This document shows, piece by piece, positions 50,529 to 63,190 of a stretch of 64,000 nucleotides of DNA; the first letter of the stretch is position 1, and each line of letters starts with the position of its first letter. Source of the stretch: Sipunculus nudus (taxonomy: Eukaryota > Annelida > Sipuncula > Golfingiida > Sipunculidae); assembly GCA_026874595.1 (NCBI GenBank), contig CM049306.1, positions 93,859,642 to 93,923,641 of the forward strand, written 5' to 3'. The notes under the pieces are model-generated. The model was not told the origin of the DNA. It did no database searches and saw only the letters and a program-made list of their open reading frames with translations. A program made the position numbers and the translations under genes.

Positions 50529-51026
50529 CTCATTTACACACGTTTTTCTGGAGCGCTCTACATCGTTTAGCGCGCGCCAAGTCCCCCAAACGCGCCAGAT
50601 TTCGAAGTTTTTCGGTCTGGAGCGCGCTACATTTTGACCACCGATTTGAGTCGTTTCTACATTCTAGCGCGCGCCAGACAGGGTCTGGCGCGGTCTCCAT
50701 TTGTGCTTCGAACGTGTGTAAACAGAAGTGGAGCGCGCTATCTATATTGCGCGCTCCAGCAAGACTCGGCGGTCATGTGACTTGGATTTACCCATGCGCG
50801 CAAAGGGGAATCTAACTAGACCACGCTAGATTGCACTATTTATCGGTGTGTTAATGCAATGCAGATTCTAGGCCGGGCAAAGTACAATGCGGCCTAACTT
50901 GACAAGGTAGCGCGCTCTACATGGTCACTTGGTCCGGCACAGTGTGAACGCAAGTTAAAATGTAGCCCGCTCCACATTTTGCTGGACCGGTCTAGCGCGC
51001 GCCACATTTTTCTAGTGTAAATTGGG
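50529..51026. mobile_element. GCGCGC-rich element with inverted ends
   Basis: ATTTACAC (50532-50539) and the inverted GTGTAAAT (51015-51022) bracket a block rich in GGAGCGCGCTACA and its inverted and variant forms (AGCGCGCGCCA). At least ten GCGC-containing repeats occur within 500 bases. Surrounding DNA is AT-rich, so composition is strikingly different. Probably a Harbinger- or hAT-like MITE; target duplication not resolved. Confidence 0.5.
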
Positions 51027-53320
51027 GTAAAATTATATTTGTTGGGGTGATACCATATGTACCTATGCGGTACGTATGCGTTAATACGTAGGGCCTATGC
51101 GTATGCTCACTATAGCGATTGAAAGCATACACAAGGTACCGGACGGGGAAATTCCACACTTTGAAGTATAGGGTATTCCCCTGGCAGATGACTTCTCTCC
51201 TGATGCAGCTACTAATGCGAAAACTGTTATTCTTTTCTTACTGGTCCATTTGTTTTAATGGGAGTTTTCAAACTCACTCTTGTCAGAAGCTGGCAGAATT
51301 GCATGAATTTGGGGCTTTGTGCCTTGAATACTCCCCCGGTTAACAACGGCAGATAATAGGTATGCAATTCTTCTCATAACGAAATTCAATTTATCTGGCT
51401 TTCGTATTCCTATCCTCAACATCTTTACCAGAACAATTTCCAAAACTTCATAAGGGGTTGTGTCAAGGTTTTACAAAATATTATTGGCAAAAAGCACCTG
51501 ACCTTAATGAAGTCTGAATGAAGTAAGAATCATCTACACCACGTCTTTGATTGATAACAAATATGTTACCTGGGATAACAGCTAGAGCCATCCGAGGCCA
51601 ACCAAACTATTGACTCCGAGCCATGTATACTTAAAATTCACAAGCGTGTCCAAGAAGAATGGGAAGAGTAACGTGCTTATATTACAATTCCCGAAATAAC
51701 GAGCGGAGTTAATATCAATTTTATATATAATGTTTTATAATCGTGTAAAATAATGAATTATGCCACAAGTTATTTGCTTTTCCTGTAGAAGGTAAGTTTA
51801 AATGGACATTTCAATGTACATTTGTTAGACATTTATCAATAACTGGACTTCTTTCCAGCTCAGAGATAAAGAGCAGAGTAAAGCATAATAAACTTCAGTG
51901 GAATAAAAAAAACCCGGTGAAATTGAAACATTTGTAATTTATAATCAATTTACTTATTTAGGTTTCCTGTTTACATCGTCATATTATACATACATAGTTT
52001 AGAGGAACCATCAGTATAACATTGGAGCAGTCACTCTCACTATCATTACAATGTACAGACCAATAATTGTTTACAGTTATAGACACACAGATCCCAAAAC
52101 ATGATAGCCGCCTACACCAGATTAATTAATATAACGATAGAGGAGATGGCTCTGCAGATGGACGATTAATCAGACTGAGTAAGACTGATATGACAAAGAC
52201 ATGTGTATCAACGATGTCTATATAACATGGTTCCTGGACAGGAATTGCCCTTCTTCTCCACAAATTCGATAGATGGGCACACAGTGACACGATATCGCTC
52301 TGTGAGCAGATGATATATATTCGACACTTAAACTGGCATAAAACAAACACTGCTCGGCATAATGGACGATACGTTTTGCGTTCATAAAACCCATGGTCTC
52401 TTTCGGCATCACCAATGCACGAAAATTACGTCGAGAAGAGAGTTTATTCATGTCTACTATTATTAAATAATAGGTCATATTACACTCCCGCTTTATTTCC
52501 GCTGAAATTGTAAGTGGTTCGAAAAATAACATATTATTTTATAAGAGTTGTCCATGAGCTGTCTATGTATAGGATTTGTTTTTCTAAATAACCTGTTGGT
52601 TGAGGTAATCGCCTTCATTATTTTTTTTAGGAAATTGAACTACCAATAACTTAGAGGTATTCGGACACCCTTGCCGTATGGGCCAGTCGGAGCGAAATTT
52701 CAATATTACAAGTATCCAAGTTGTCACCCTGGGCCAGCCAATACAGTGGAAAGCCCCGGTTACTTACAGGAGATTCGCTGTTCAGTTAACACAGCCTAAT
52801 AACATATCTATTTTCCGCCCACGTCAACATTAGGCCAGTGTCAGAAAGGCAAGGTTAGTTTGGTTGTCTTTACATCCACAAGGTCTCAAATTCGCAATGT
52901 TTTTATGAAAAATAAACTATTGAGAAAATAAAACTTTGAATAAGAGGTGCCATCGTTGAAGACAAGTGGAGAGGAGTACGATTGCTATTATAAATGATGG
53001 TCGACGTCTTCTTGGTTCCCCGTCTGATCGTTAAGATTTTGCGCACATATTATTTTATATAATTAATTCATATATTATTGTATGGTTGTATATTTTTTAA
53101 TAGATAAGATAATGCAGTGGGTCAACAGGATATGGCACGATACAATACGCAAGATATCCATCAGATGATATTATAGTAATTTATTTTACTTAATAACAGT
53201 TAGAACTTAAAGTTTTCTAAACCCCTCTGACATAGAACGTCTGGGATGCTTATATGTTACAACTCAGACATTCTTTTATACAGTAAGGGCTGTAACCAGC
53301 ATGACATACTAACAGGCGAT
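51027..53320. other. No gene seen
   Basis: Unassigned, AT-rich. No exon, RNA gene or repeat was supported. Confidence 0.4.
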
Positions 53321-53446
53321 AATATTGCGTGTGAACGAGATAATCATCGCGTGTGAACGAGATATTTTTGTCTTGAACGAGATAATCATCGCGGGCGAAC
53401 GAGATATTTTCGCTTTGAACGAGATATTATGGCGTACGCAAGAGAT
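53321..53446 (+). repeat. GAACGAGATA tandem array with alternating 22/20 spacing
   Basis: GAACGAGATA occurs at 53333, 53355, 53375, 53397 and 53417, spaced 22, 20, 22 and 20. ATAATCATCGC follows alternate copies, giving a 42-base dimer. Confidence 0.7.
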
Positions 53447-55984
53447 AGAACACGATCTACGTGCCCTACTGGAGCCACTCTTATTGTGGAGTACAAAATT
53501 TCTACCCTGTAAATAAATAATATTTCATTTAGCATTTTAAACGATAATTCGCTTTATGAAGTTAAATCTTACATAAATGTTCTTTTCCTCTCCTTAAAAC
53601 ACCCATCCAAGTACAGGCAGCTAAAGCGTTCGGCTCTGGGTCCGGCTCTTAATAACACACGGGAACTGAAAGAAACTAAATATATCTTAAAAAGGTAAGA
53701 TTCCTGTTTTTGTTTTCTATTCAATATGTGTGGTGCCTTGTTACCATACGTTAGTGGTAAAGTTGATATCCCAACATATGTCGAGGCTGTTAGTGTGTAT
53801 ATAATAATTAAATTAATTTATAAACTATAAATTTTAAATTGGTAAAGTGTCCTTGTATTACTGAGTGGGATATTACAAGGAAATAATGAAGAAAATCCAA
53901 CTATATACACGCGTGTGTATTTTAATATATTTACACAAGACTTCGATTGTCGGGTTATATGCACCTTCTGTCACAATGCCTGGTACACATAAAGCCTTTA
54001 TATTAAAGTCCACCTTAGTTAAATATGAAGAAAATAAGTACATCATATTAGATCAAGAACTGTCCAACAGAAGAGTGTGGGGTTTACCTTACACAGGCAG
54101 CCGCTTCATGAGGTCCCACTATAAATAGTGTGCTGTCCGGTTGTAGTGTTTACCGTCAGGTAAACAATGCTGTATGAACGATACACATCATAAACCTATA
54201 CCAGGGTTAATTCCCCACTCGAAGTCCGTGCGATATGAGTCGCCGCCGTCTTATATACAAATAGTTTGATTCAAAATGACAAATTGGCTGGATTGATCAA
54301 AATATTAATAATTTTATATATAATAGCATATGAGCCCCTGTCATGTCACAGTAAATATTTCTGCTCGAGTCAGAAGAATATTTTACCGGGTTATATTTAC
54401 ACATACTCAGGTCATACATCGGATAAGCATTTTTATATATACAAGACAATATTGTCAGTAGTAGAAGATGAAATAGTTTGTATTCTAATACATTCTATTA
54501 AGGATGCAGACAAGAGTGGCAATAAACAGTTATTAAATTATTTTCATTTTGCATCAAATGAACTGACTTCGTTGAAAGCCTGTGAACAATATTGCTTACA
54601 ACAAAACGTATGGTGCTAGCGGGCGAATTTTTCTTTTTATGACCGGTCGACACGCAATATGCCAGCTTGCCTTGTAAATACGAAAAATAAAACTTGAAAT
54701 AGTGTGTATAATCAACACAAAATTTGGTAAATTTTCCATAAATTTTATAATTCTTTTTGGGAATTCGTGTCGTAGCACAAATTATCAACATTTCCAAGGA
54801 CCTGGTCTTAATTTTGAAAAAAAAAATATCCACGACATACGGGGGCGGGTAATCTGTTTAGAACAATAACTGTTTTGTATGGCCGTAAAGGAAATTCGCA
54901 CTATTTTCAAGGCCTTGAATGGAACCGGTTAAGATATTTTTGCATCAATATCATGTTTAATTATATGAATGAAATTAAATGGGACGAATGAACTCAATTG
55001 GAAGAGGTCTTTGATTCTAACTGATAAAAACAAATTAAAATCATTGTGTATTTAGTGTTGGGCATAATAAATACTACTATTATGGCGGACTTCAATGGCA
55101 AAGAAGGCTGGCTCTCGACATCACACAGCTTATGCAAAAATCTTTTATTCCTGGCCTATTTCTGATTCGTTTTGTCTTTCATGGTCATTTTAATTTTAGA
55201 CTAGATCCGCGCACACGCTGTCCTGTTTATGACGCCCCGATGACATTGTTACCAATCAACAAGCCGCTCACTTCCAAAGTGTGGATTGTGTTAGGCATCT
55301 GATCACTATAAAACAAACAGAGGAACACCTGAAATGATTGAATAAAATACTACAAACTAAGCTGATATCAAATATATTTTAATTTATTGCTGTGTTGCAG
55401 TGTTATTGCCGTTCCATATGTTTACCTAATGCTGCCATCTTGCTTGCCTCTACTGACCGGTGTAGTCTCACATATTCATGAACGTTCTTCCTCAAAGGTA
55501 CATAAACCATTTTAACTATATGTGTAATGTAATGCTATTAGCCCATTTTGACTGAATACAAAAGTTTTCAAGCAAACGTATCTCGATACATGGACTAACT
55601 ATGTCAGTAAGTCTGTTAAAACGTTTTCTCATTGTGTGAGTAAACAGAGTCCACGTGTGTCTGTTTACAAAAACAAGACTGCGCCACCAGAGGTCCGATC
55701 TTTCTGAGAAGAAACAGGAAAGAGAAAATACAAGCTGTTGGAAGCTTGAAGATGAAAAAAATAATTGTTAGTGAAATTGTTGCGTGCGCGCTATGTTTAT
55801 TGCGCTGATCGAGCCCAGTTCGAAGCTTTTTTGCCACTTTTGTGCATGAGTAAGCAAACGGGTTTCCAACGAAATATTTGTAGATACCATAATGTTATAT
55901 GGTAGAATGCGCGATATGACATGTATTTTTAACATGCCTGATATGTGTGCAGATCCCTTTAAAAAGACCTTCACCCTAAGTTTA
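53447..55984. other. No gene seen
   Basis: AT-rich sequence. The longest frame in it (54266-54619) starts with TTG, has no ATG, and shows no recognisable family. Confidence 0.4.
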
Positions 55985-56215
55985 ACTTTAAGGCCAAAAA
56001 AGTTCGGTTCTCAGGCACTTTTTTTCATAAATAAGGGCGCAAATACGATTTTTACCCTTTTTTGTATGTTTCGATAAAATGCCAGATAATAATATAATTG
56101 TTTTGCTTAACATCACAGAGAAAATCTATTGAAAATCAAAATCAAAATTGTTGAAACGGGGGGTAAAAATTGAGGCGCGCGGTTCCTGAGAACCCTACCT
56201 TTTTTCCTAAATAAA
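55985..56215. mobile_element. AAGGCCAAAAAA repeat, copy 2, with imperfect TIRs
   Basis: Left GGCCAAAAAAGTTCGGTTCTC and the right end inverted (GGAAAAAAGGTAGGGTTCTC) pair imperfectly around TCAGG.AC. It shares the body with 16805-17110. A MITE-like element, class not known. Confidence 0.5.
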
Positions 56216-56810
56216 ATTGTTCTTCGTCTCTGGTCCACATAAGTCAAAGTTGGACTTTTTTGTTACCCACACCAGACAGCAATGTGATTTCATTTTGTTC
56301 ATCTTCATCATCATGTCGGTCACGTCAACGCCGCTCTCCTCGGGAATTGTTTTAACTATACGGAATGAAATTCACGGAGCCAAGGACCTTTGACGGATTA
56401 GGAAAAACGCCGCAGAAAGGTATTTTTCTCAGACGAAAGTTGCTCTACAATTCTTGAGTAAGTAAAACCAGTATAGGATGCATTTTTAACAAAAATATAA
56501 CATCATAACTTGTTCTACATTAACATTGCGAGTGAAAAATATAAAGGAAGCGTCCGCCAGATGGTGGGAGGTATTGTGTTTTACCCTTGGTGATTTCATT
56601 TATCTGTGTGCACTTTTACGCAAAAAGGAAAACTCCATGAAATCTTTGTTGTAATCTGGATCATCTAATATGTTTTTTTTTCACCCAAACGCTTCCTTTC
56701 TATTATGACATTATATCTTTTGTAATGTCGGGGTCTAGAGCCATTGTAAAAGAGTTAACCCGTGGATGGAATTGTTGAACCATGACAAACTTTCCTGGGT
56801 TGTGGCAGCT

Positions 56811-57225
56811 TCACACTATAAAGCATTGATGAGCTATGCTTCAGAGACCTTAATTCAGCGAGCCATTGTGGCGTCTATTTCATTAATAATGAGCATTGGA
56901 ACCAAACATTACTCGTGCATACTTGACCTACGCGGCTGCCGGAGCACGTCTGGAGCTACCTTGAAACAAAACGTTTAGCATTGCCAGAAGGGGATATAGA
57001 GCCTGACCAATAACATTCAGCCATATAAACCTGTCCTGTTTTCGGCGCTTAATTCTTGTTGAGGCAGCGTGTGAGAGGTGGTTTATATTTTGTTCGCTGC
57101 ATTAGACTGCAAATTGTGATATCGGCCTGAACATTTGTAAGGTTGTTTATTCTTCATTAAACAGACACCACCTCGCTGAATCAAGGTCTCTGAAAGCATA
57201 GCTGCCGAAGGCATTGTAGTATGAA
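56811..57225. repeat. Foldback element, copy 2
   Basis: Arms 56814-56863 and 57173-57222 are inverted: both carry AGCTATGCTNTCAGAGACCT and then ATTCAGCGAG. Related to the arms at 18821 and 19031. The interior contains no coding sequence that I recognise. Confidence 0.6.
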
Positions 57226-57639
57226 TTTTAGGATGTGGCCTCTGATCACTCTATTGTTTATTCAACAGGGCTTTAACTTACTTCTCAGGGCTTCGCAGGA
57301 GAACTTTCATTCACTGATAGGAGGTTATCAGTGCAGGTTATATAATGTAAAGCTGCTTGGAGAACACGTGATCATCCCCGCCAACAATTAGAGTTTAGTT
57401 TGATTTAGTTCAAACCCTTCTGTCTCAGGTTTGCTGATTTAGTACTAAGTGTACTCAATCGGGAGCGCATTATTCACTAATTTATGCCTTTCAGCATGAC
57501 ACATGTATTTCCTCCCACTTGGTCGTTCCTGTCATTTCCAGTAATCAAGCCCTGTTTATGAGGGTTCCGGTCGTGTGCCTAACGGGCGGGGCGGGTCCAC
57601 AGCAGACTCGATGAAGGAAACCATCCACCTGGGCTCATT

Positions 57640-58110
57640 ATTTTACTGATTAAATGTATGGCCTGCAAAAAATATTAGTCCCCATTTGGTTGTGCCTACA
57701 TAAATCCCTGGATTTGCATTCTCATTAATACTAAATTCACGTGAGTTACTATTAATTACATGACACGTTGAATTTTCCATAATAGCCATTAAATTATGCA
57801 ATCACAACGGATAAGAACCTTTTTAAAAGTTAGAACGAGAAGGTGATAGATTGTTATCTTTTATACATGTATTCAAAATCCCTAATTATTACGACAATGA
57901 CGATTTACGGCAATGTGTTCTGACAGCTGGTAATACTATAAATGGAGCTGAAATTGATATTACCTCTTGTTAATCACCGGGATAAGGTGATTACATGATT
58001 AATTACAAGATCCTGATTTGCCTGCTCTGACTTTTTCAATTATTTTCTAGTTAATTAGGCTTGAGTCAAAAGACTTGCGTCTAATTACTTCAGATCTTTC
58101 TTATATTTTA
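57640..58110. promoter_or_regulatory. TAATTA-rich stretch, candidate enhancer
   Basis: Five homeodomain-type TAATTA cores lie at 57753, 57883, 58000, 58052 and 58082, with an inverted pair TTAATCACC/GGTGATTA around 57970-57993. The sequence is complex and free of repeats, unlike much of the window. Enhancer function is inference. Confidence 0.3.
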
Positions 58111-58480
58111 ATGGGATATGGTTTTCTTTTTAGATCGACATTGAATAAAACACATTAAATTTCTAAATATTGTCCAAGAACCGTTGTCTTCCTTTAAAAA
58201 AAATGACCATCCTCTTATCTGGGTTGTTTTCTGTTGAAGTCTTTATTGCTGATTAAAAAACTACATATGTTTGGTAAAACCCACATGGTACCGTTTTCTG
58301 GATGAATACGTGATGAGGTCCGGTGATGAATGAGGCAATTAGGTGAAAAATATCTTCTTATTCGCATTCCAAAAGTCTCTTAGTACAGTTTGTCATTTAA
58401 ACTTATCATTCACACATCAAGATGGATTATTCCCTACAGAAACAACCGCAATCCCTGTAGGGCTGACAATGTTTTACCAT

Positions 58481-58615
58481 TTTTAAGCCAGCGATTCACC
58501 TACCTTTTCTGTAGATTTTGATTGCTGACTTACTGCGCATGCGCGTACATATAATAATTAACTCTGGGTAATTCCTTTAAGGAAAGGTTTTTATAACATC
58601 TTATTGATGGTTGTC
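58481..58615 (+). repeat. SINE-like interspersed repeat, copy 3
   Basis: TTTTAAGCCAGCGATTCACC, TACCTTTTCTGTAG, CTTACTGCGCATGCGCGTAC and CATCTTATTGATGG align with 40171 and 48042. Copies differ by small insertions. Confidence 0.55.
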
Positions 58616-58689
58616 TGAGCTTGTTTATCTGCAAGCCGTTGGTAAACACATCGATGTTGACACACGGGAAAAACATGTAACCTAACTTA

Positions 58690-59198
58690 AGGGGCCTTTA
58701 CACAGAATAGCGACCTTTCTGGGTTCTGTGTGCGACCACAACATCTACCAGGTCGTCGTAGGAGGCTCAAAGAAGGCAGAATGGTTTCTTAGGTCGTTCA
58801 AAGGTGGTACACAGGAGTTTCAGACATCGCCATGGACGTCATGGTCGCGGTGAGTTTTTGAACATGTTCAAAACAATCGCACAAAGGTCGCCGAGGTGGT
58901 GGGTTGCTCAAAGGTGGCTCAAAGGAGGCAGAGGGGAGGCCCTAGCATTGCCGTAGTTGTAGAAGGAAGGCACAGTGGTCGCGCTGGTGGCACAGGGGAA
59001 GCAGAGGGAAGGCAGTCAAGAAAATGCCCTAATGCTGCATTTTGGGAGGTTCAAGGGAGGCACAAGTATCGCTGAAGCGGTCATGGAGCAATTACACAGA
59101 ATCAGGATTTTCTGGGGTTAGGCGACCATTGAGCGTTCTGGTCATTTTTTGGTTGCTCAAAGGTGGCACAAAGGTAGCAGCCCTGTGTAAAGGGGCCT
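58690..59198. mobile_element. Harbinger-like MITE with TTA target duplication
   Basis: TIRs AGGGGCCTTTACACAG (58690) and the exact inverted CTGTGTAAAGGGGCCT (to 59198), flanked by TTA on both sides (58687-58689, 59199-59201). Three-base TTA duplication and GGGCCTTTACAC-type ends fit PIF/Harbinger. The 509-base body is built of variants of GCTCAAAGGTGGC and GGAGGCAGAG on both strands and does not code. Confidence 0.8.
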
Positions 59199-59201
59199 TT
59201 A

Positions 59202-61949
59202 CCTAAGGTGGTTGGTTGCATATTTGTGGACGTTGAAAGGTCACTTTAGCTACAAAATTCCTTGTGTAAATCCCTGGTTCATCTGCTGCAATATTTCCTT
59301 GTCGACAGTGTTTGGATTATTTTTGTAGACTCCCCTCCTGTTATAAATATTTGGATATAAACAAAAACAACCTGTGTGCGATGGAATTGACTTTCCATGC
59401 CCATTTCTAAAAAGGTCCAAGATATATCTTTAGTTAATGGACATAAGATATCTTAATATCCCCCTTTAACTGCAAAGAAAAGACAGAATAAGGCTAATAT
59501 TAACAAATGATTTACCAAATGATTGGTTAATATATGGAAAGCTACACTGTTGGCAGTGTGTTTACTTCTTTTTTGTATAACTTAGTAATGTATGATCCTG
59601 TGTTTGTGTCTGTTTTGTGCGAGTATCTGTGTGTGTATATTGTGGAATTACATTTTAAATTAGTGGCGTTTTACTGTTAATGCACATTTCATAGTTGGTG
59701 GGACTGTGGGGTACATAACCGACCATTCTCTCAAATCAATCATACCATTCGATCCTGGAGGTCTATAGTTTAAATACTGAAGTCAACTTTTTAGAAAAGA
59801 GAAGCCAGCAGCCAAGTTTTTTAATAAATTATTGTCCCTTTAAATATCTTGACTGCTATATTAAAGTGCTATTCCCTGATGGCGTGTCATTAACTGTGAG
59901 ACCTGGATGTATGTAGACCACAGTGGCGTCACACTCCCTGTTCCATGTCTGACTTGAATACTTAACCATTCTGCCATCACTGTATAGTGCTCTGGGGATT
60001 CCTAATTGTCATTCCTCGATTTCCAAAGTAAGCAACCAATGTGAAACCAAGTAAAAACTGAAAGTACTAATATTCATGCACCATCTGCCCCATACAGATA
60101 CAACAGTGATTTCATAAATATAAGATTTAATTTTCCTAGCAAGATCTAATTTACTTATACCAGAGCAAAGAAAGCTACAAGTGACTAATCACTGATGCTT
60201 GCAAGGTACGTTTGACGGATGCCAGTCACTTGGTAAGCAATGATGTTTTATAAAGGATAAATGGGATATTTTCATTAAGGGGTACCCAGTGCAGCTGTGA
60301 CTGGTTGTTACTCTTTCGCTATTTTAACGTTAAGTAGTTGCTATGAGTTCAAAATTAGTTTAGCACCTTTAAATGTCAGTGAAATAGGACACTTTGTAAT
60401 TGTTGATACCTTCATTGGTTGTTTTCATATCATCGAATCCCTCAGAATTTAACCTTACCTTTTCTAAGAATAATCTGTTACATTATGGATGCGGCAGGGT
60501 TGTTGCAAGAATACAGACTAACATTCCTATTATCGCTCTTGAGAGATATACAAAAATTGGTCCATTGTTTGAAATATATTTATGCGAATAACTAGAAATT
60601 CCATTTTTTGTGTAATCATTAAAAATATTGCAATATATTTTTCAGAAATCTTATTTCAATCCGCTATACAACTAAACATATTATGTTGCGACCAACAAAG
60701 ACATTTTTTATATATAGAATCGACATATCTCAACGGATCTCTACAAGTTTTGGCTGTACAAGGATTGTTGTCTTTCCCGGGGGAGTCATATATCTTCTGG
60801 CCGGATTTCCTTCATATTTCCCAACTCTTTTTATTCCGCTGTTTTATCTTTTAACGTAATGTTCGATATTATCCTACATGCATTCAGATCATTCACTGCC
60901 AGCATGACCTGAATACAGGCATAGAAAGCAAGGAAACACCACTGTCTGGAATATATAAGAAGTTTATAAAATAAAACATAGAGATAAAGGAACCTCGAAA
61001 AAAGAATATCCTCATCACTGGAAAAGCACAAGCGCCAGACTGGGGGAGCATCCATCTTTTAAGGATCGCTGGTCCCTGATAATAGTTTGCTTTATATTTC
61101 ATCCCTGTTTATATAAATGTCTGCTGCCGTTTCACTGATGTACAGACGTTATTACTGATCCAGCTTGAAACATGCATGTCTGCAGCCATTGAATCTGGTA
61201 ATGTATAATTTGATAAATAATTAATTTTAATCGATTATTTATATACCTTTGGTTCAATCGGGTATAGGATATAGGTACTCTATACGCAGTATCATACGTA
61301 TAATTAAAACCAGAGACAGAAAGGGTAAGCAACAACCTGGGATTTAATAACCGATGTTCCAACATACATAATCGCTATCCCAGGTAGAGCGATCGAAGTC
61401 TCATGTGTATCGGTCATTACGAATCTAGAAACAAACCATGCAAAAAAGCTATTTTGAACACCATTAAACCGACCTGTTTTGAAACGAGGCGTATGATTCC
61501 GATGCCCGGCAGGGTACGTTTACAGCCTTCATTGCGCATTGGGTTATTTCCACTCTGACACCAGGTGGAATACAGGTCGTCAGGCATGAGGATATGGTTG
61601 ACTTGCCACCCCTCCCGCGGGCACACATGGGATCGTCAAGGCGTAAAATCCCCTACAGGCACTCATGGGCTCGTCTAGGCGTAAACCCTTACCATCGATA
61701 GGATATTCTCAATAGAAAATACCCATTATGACATTGATCTATTCACTACAGACCATAAAGCAGATATGCCATTATTGATTTTGGCCGTGACCCAGGAGAG
61801 CACATAGGATTTGGTTTATATCATAGTATACATGTATCTTACTAAATGTTGTTTCTGGAATTATATAGACATCATGCAGATAAAATTTCTTTTTCCTCAT
61901 TTTTTTCTGATAACCGACGAGGAAACATGGTTCAGTGTAGTGTATATAA
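59202..61949. other. No gene seen
   Basis: Unassigned, AT-rich intergenic sequence. The frames at 60400-60854 lack splice or family support. Confidence 0.4.
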
Positions 61950-62500
61950 TGCCTATATATACCAGTATCTTAGTTGTCTTAATGCCAACCAGTATATTGG
62001 TTGTCTTGATGCCTACCGGTATCTTAGTTGTCTTGGTGCTTACCACTGTTTCGGTTGTCATATCGTGCCTACCAATGTCAAAGTTTTCTACGTGATAACC
62101 ACTGTTTGGTTGTCTTATAGTGCCTACCACTATTGGTCTTCCTATAATGCATACCAATGTCTAAGTTTTTTTGGTGCTTAACATAAGTTTGGTTGTCTTA
62201 TAGTGCCTACCAATGTCTTTGATGTCTTTGTGCTGACCACCTTTTTGGTCGTCTAAGTGCCTACCGATATCTTGGCTGTCTTGGTGCTTACCACTAATTT
62301 GGTCGTCTAAGTGCCTACCAATGTCTTAGTTGTCTTGGTGTTAACCACTAGCTTAGTTGTCTTATAGTGCCTATCAGTGTCTTAGTTGTCTTGGTGCTCA
62401 CCAAATTTTTGTTGTATTAGTGCCTACAAATATCTTAGCTGTCTAGGTGGAAACCACTAGTTTGGTTGTCCTAGTGCATACCAATATGTTATTGTGTTAG
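61950..62500 (+). repeat. ~27-base minisatellite, about 20 units
   Basis: Degenerate tandem copies of CTTAGTTGTCTTGGTGCCTA ending in CCA-type joins, from about 61950 to 62500. Units are 27-29 bases. Because 27 is a multiple of three, the first units read as a 9-residue peptide repeat (ILVVLMPTS) for some distance, an accident of unit length. Confidence 0.75.
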
Positions 62501-62849
62501 CTGTTTCAGGAATAGGGAATTGTAATTTCAGTTGTTACTAATGTGCTCATGTACACAATTCGCCTCGAAAACTTTCCCCGATTCCCCACCTTTGAAGAAC
62601 ATTATTCGGTTACAATAAAGCCACCGAGTCCGATATTATTGATCATCAGTTGAACAGACAGACAACCCTGTATATTATCTATGGTTATGACCTTTACACT
62701 TAGACCATTATCGGATGTCAGCCGTACACAGACATCTATAAATAATTTCATTAATTTACATAAATTACTTTCCTTAATAAAGCCCCACAATTTTGCGAAA
62801 ACAAGTTTTTCTTCCTGAATTTTTTAAACTGATTTTTTCTTAAATTTCG

Positions 62850-63190
62850 CTTTTTATCTGTAGATACATATTCTTTACTATCTGTAGACACATGGTATTA
62901 TCCGTTGTACATACATCCATTTATCAATTGCATACGCACATTCTTTTGTCCACTGTACACCCATGTACATTTATCCGTGGTGGATATACATATAATTAAT
63001 ATAATATCCCCTGTTTATACATGACCCTTTATCTGCAGGGGACTGTTGCTCTTTTCACAGCTGTAGATATGCTTTTTTATTCAACGTAGAAACCTTTTTC
63101 CAAGGTATATACATTTATCTGTTATGCCTTTTTAAATTCATGTCTTTAGCTCGTTGTTGACATATAGTTCTATTTATATATTTTGTAGAT
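62850..63190 (+). repeat. Very degenerate ~30-base tandem repeat
   Basis: TTATCTGTAGATACAT, CTATCTGTAGACACAT, TTATCCGTTGTACATACAT and further decayed forms follow each other every 25-35 bases. Confidence 0.45.

Noticed and set aside
53325-53516. Repeat peptide frame NEIIIAGERDIFALNEI
   Set aside because: Arises from the GAACGAGATA tandem array; unit spacing of 20/22 keeps the frame only by chance.
54266-54619. 117-codon frame with a hydrophobic start and several cysteines, like a secreted peptide
   Set aside because: It begins with TTG and contains no ATG at the start. It lies in AT-rich DNA with no splice or family support.
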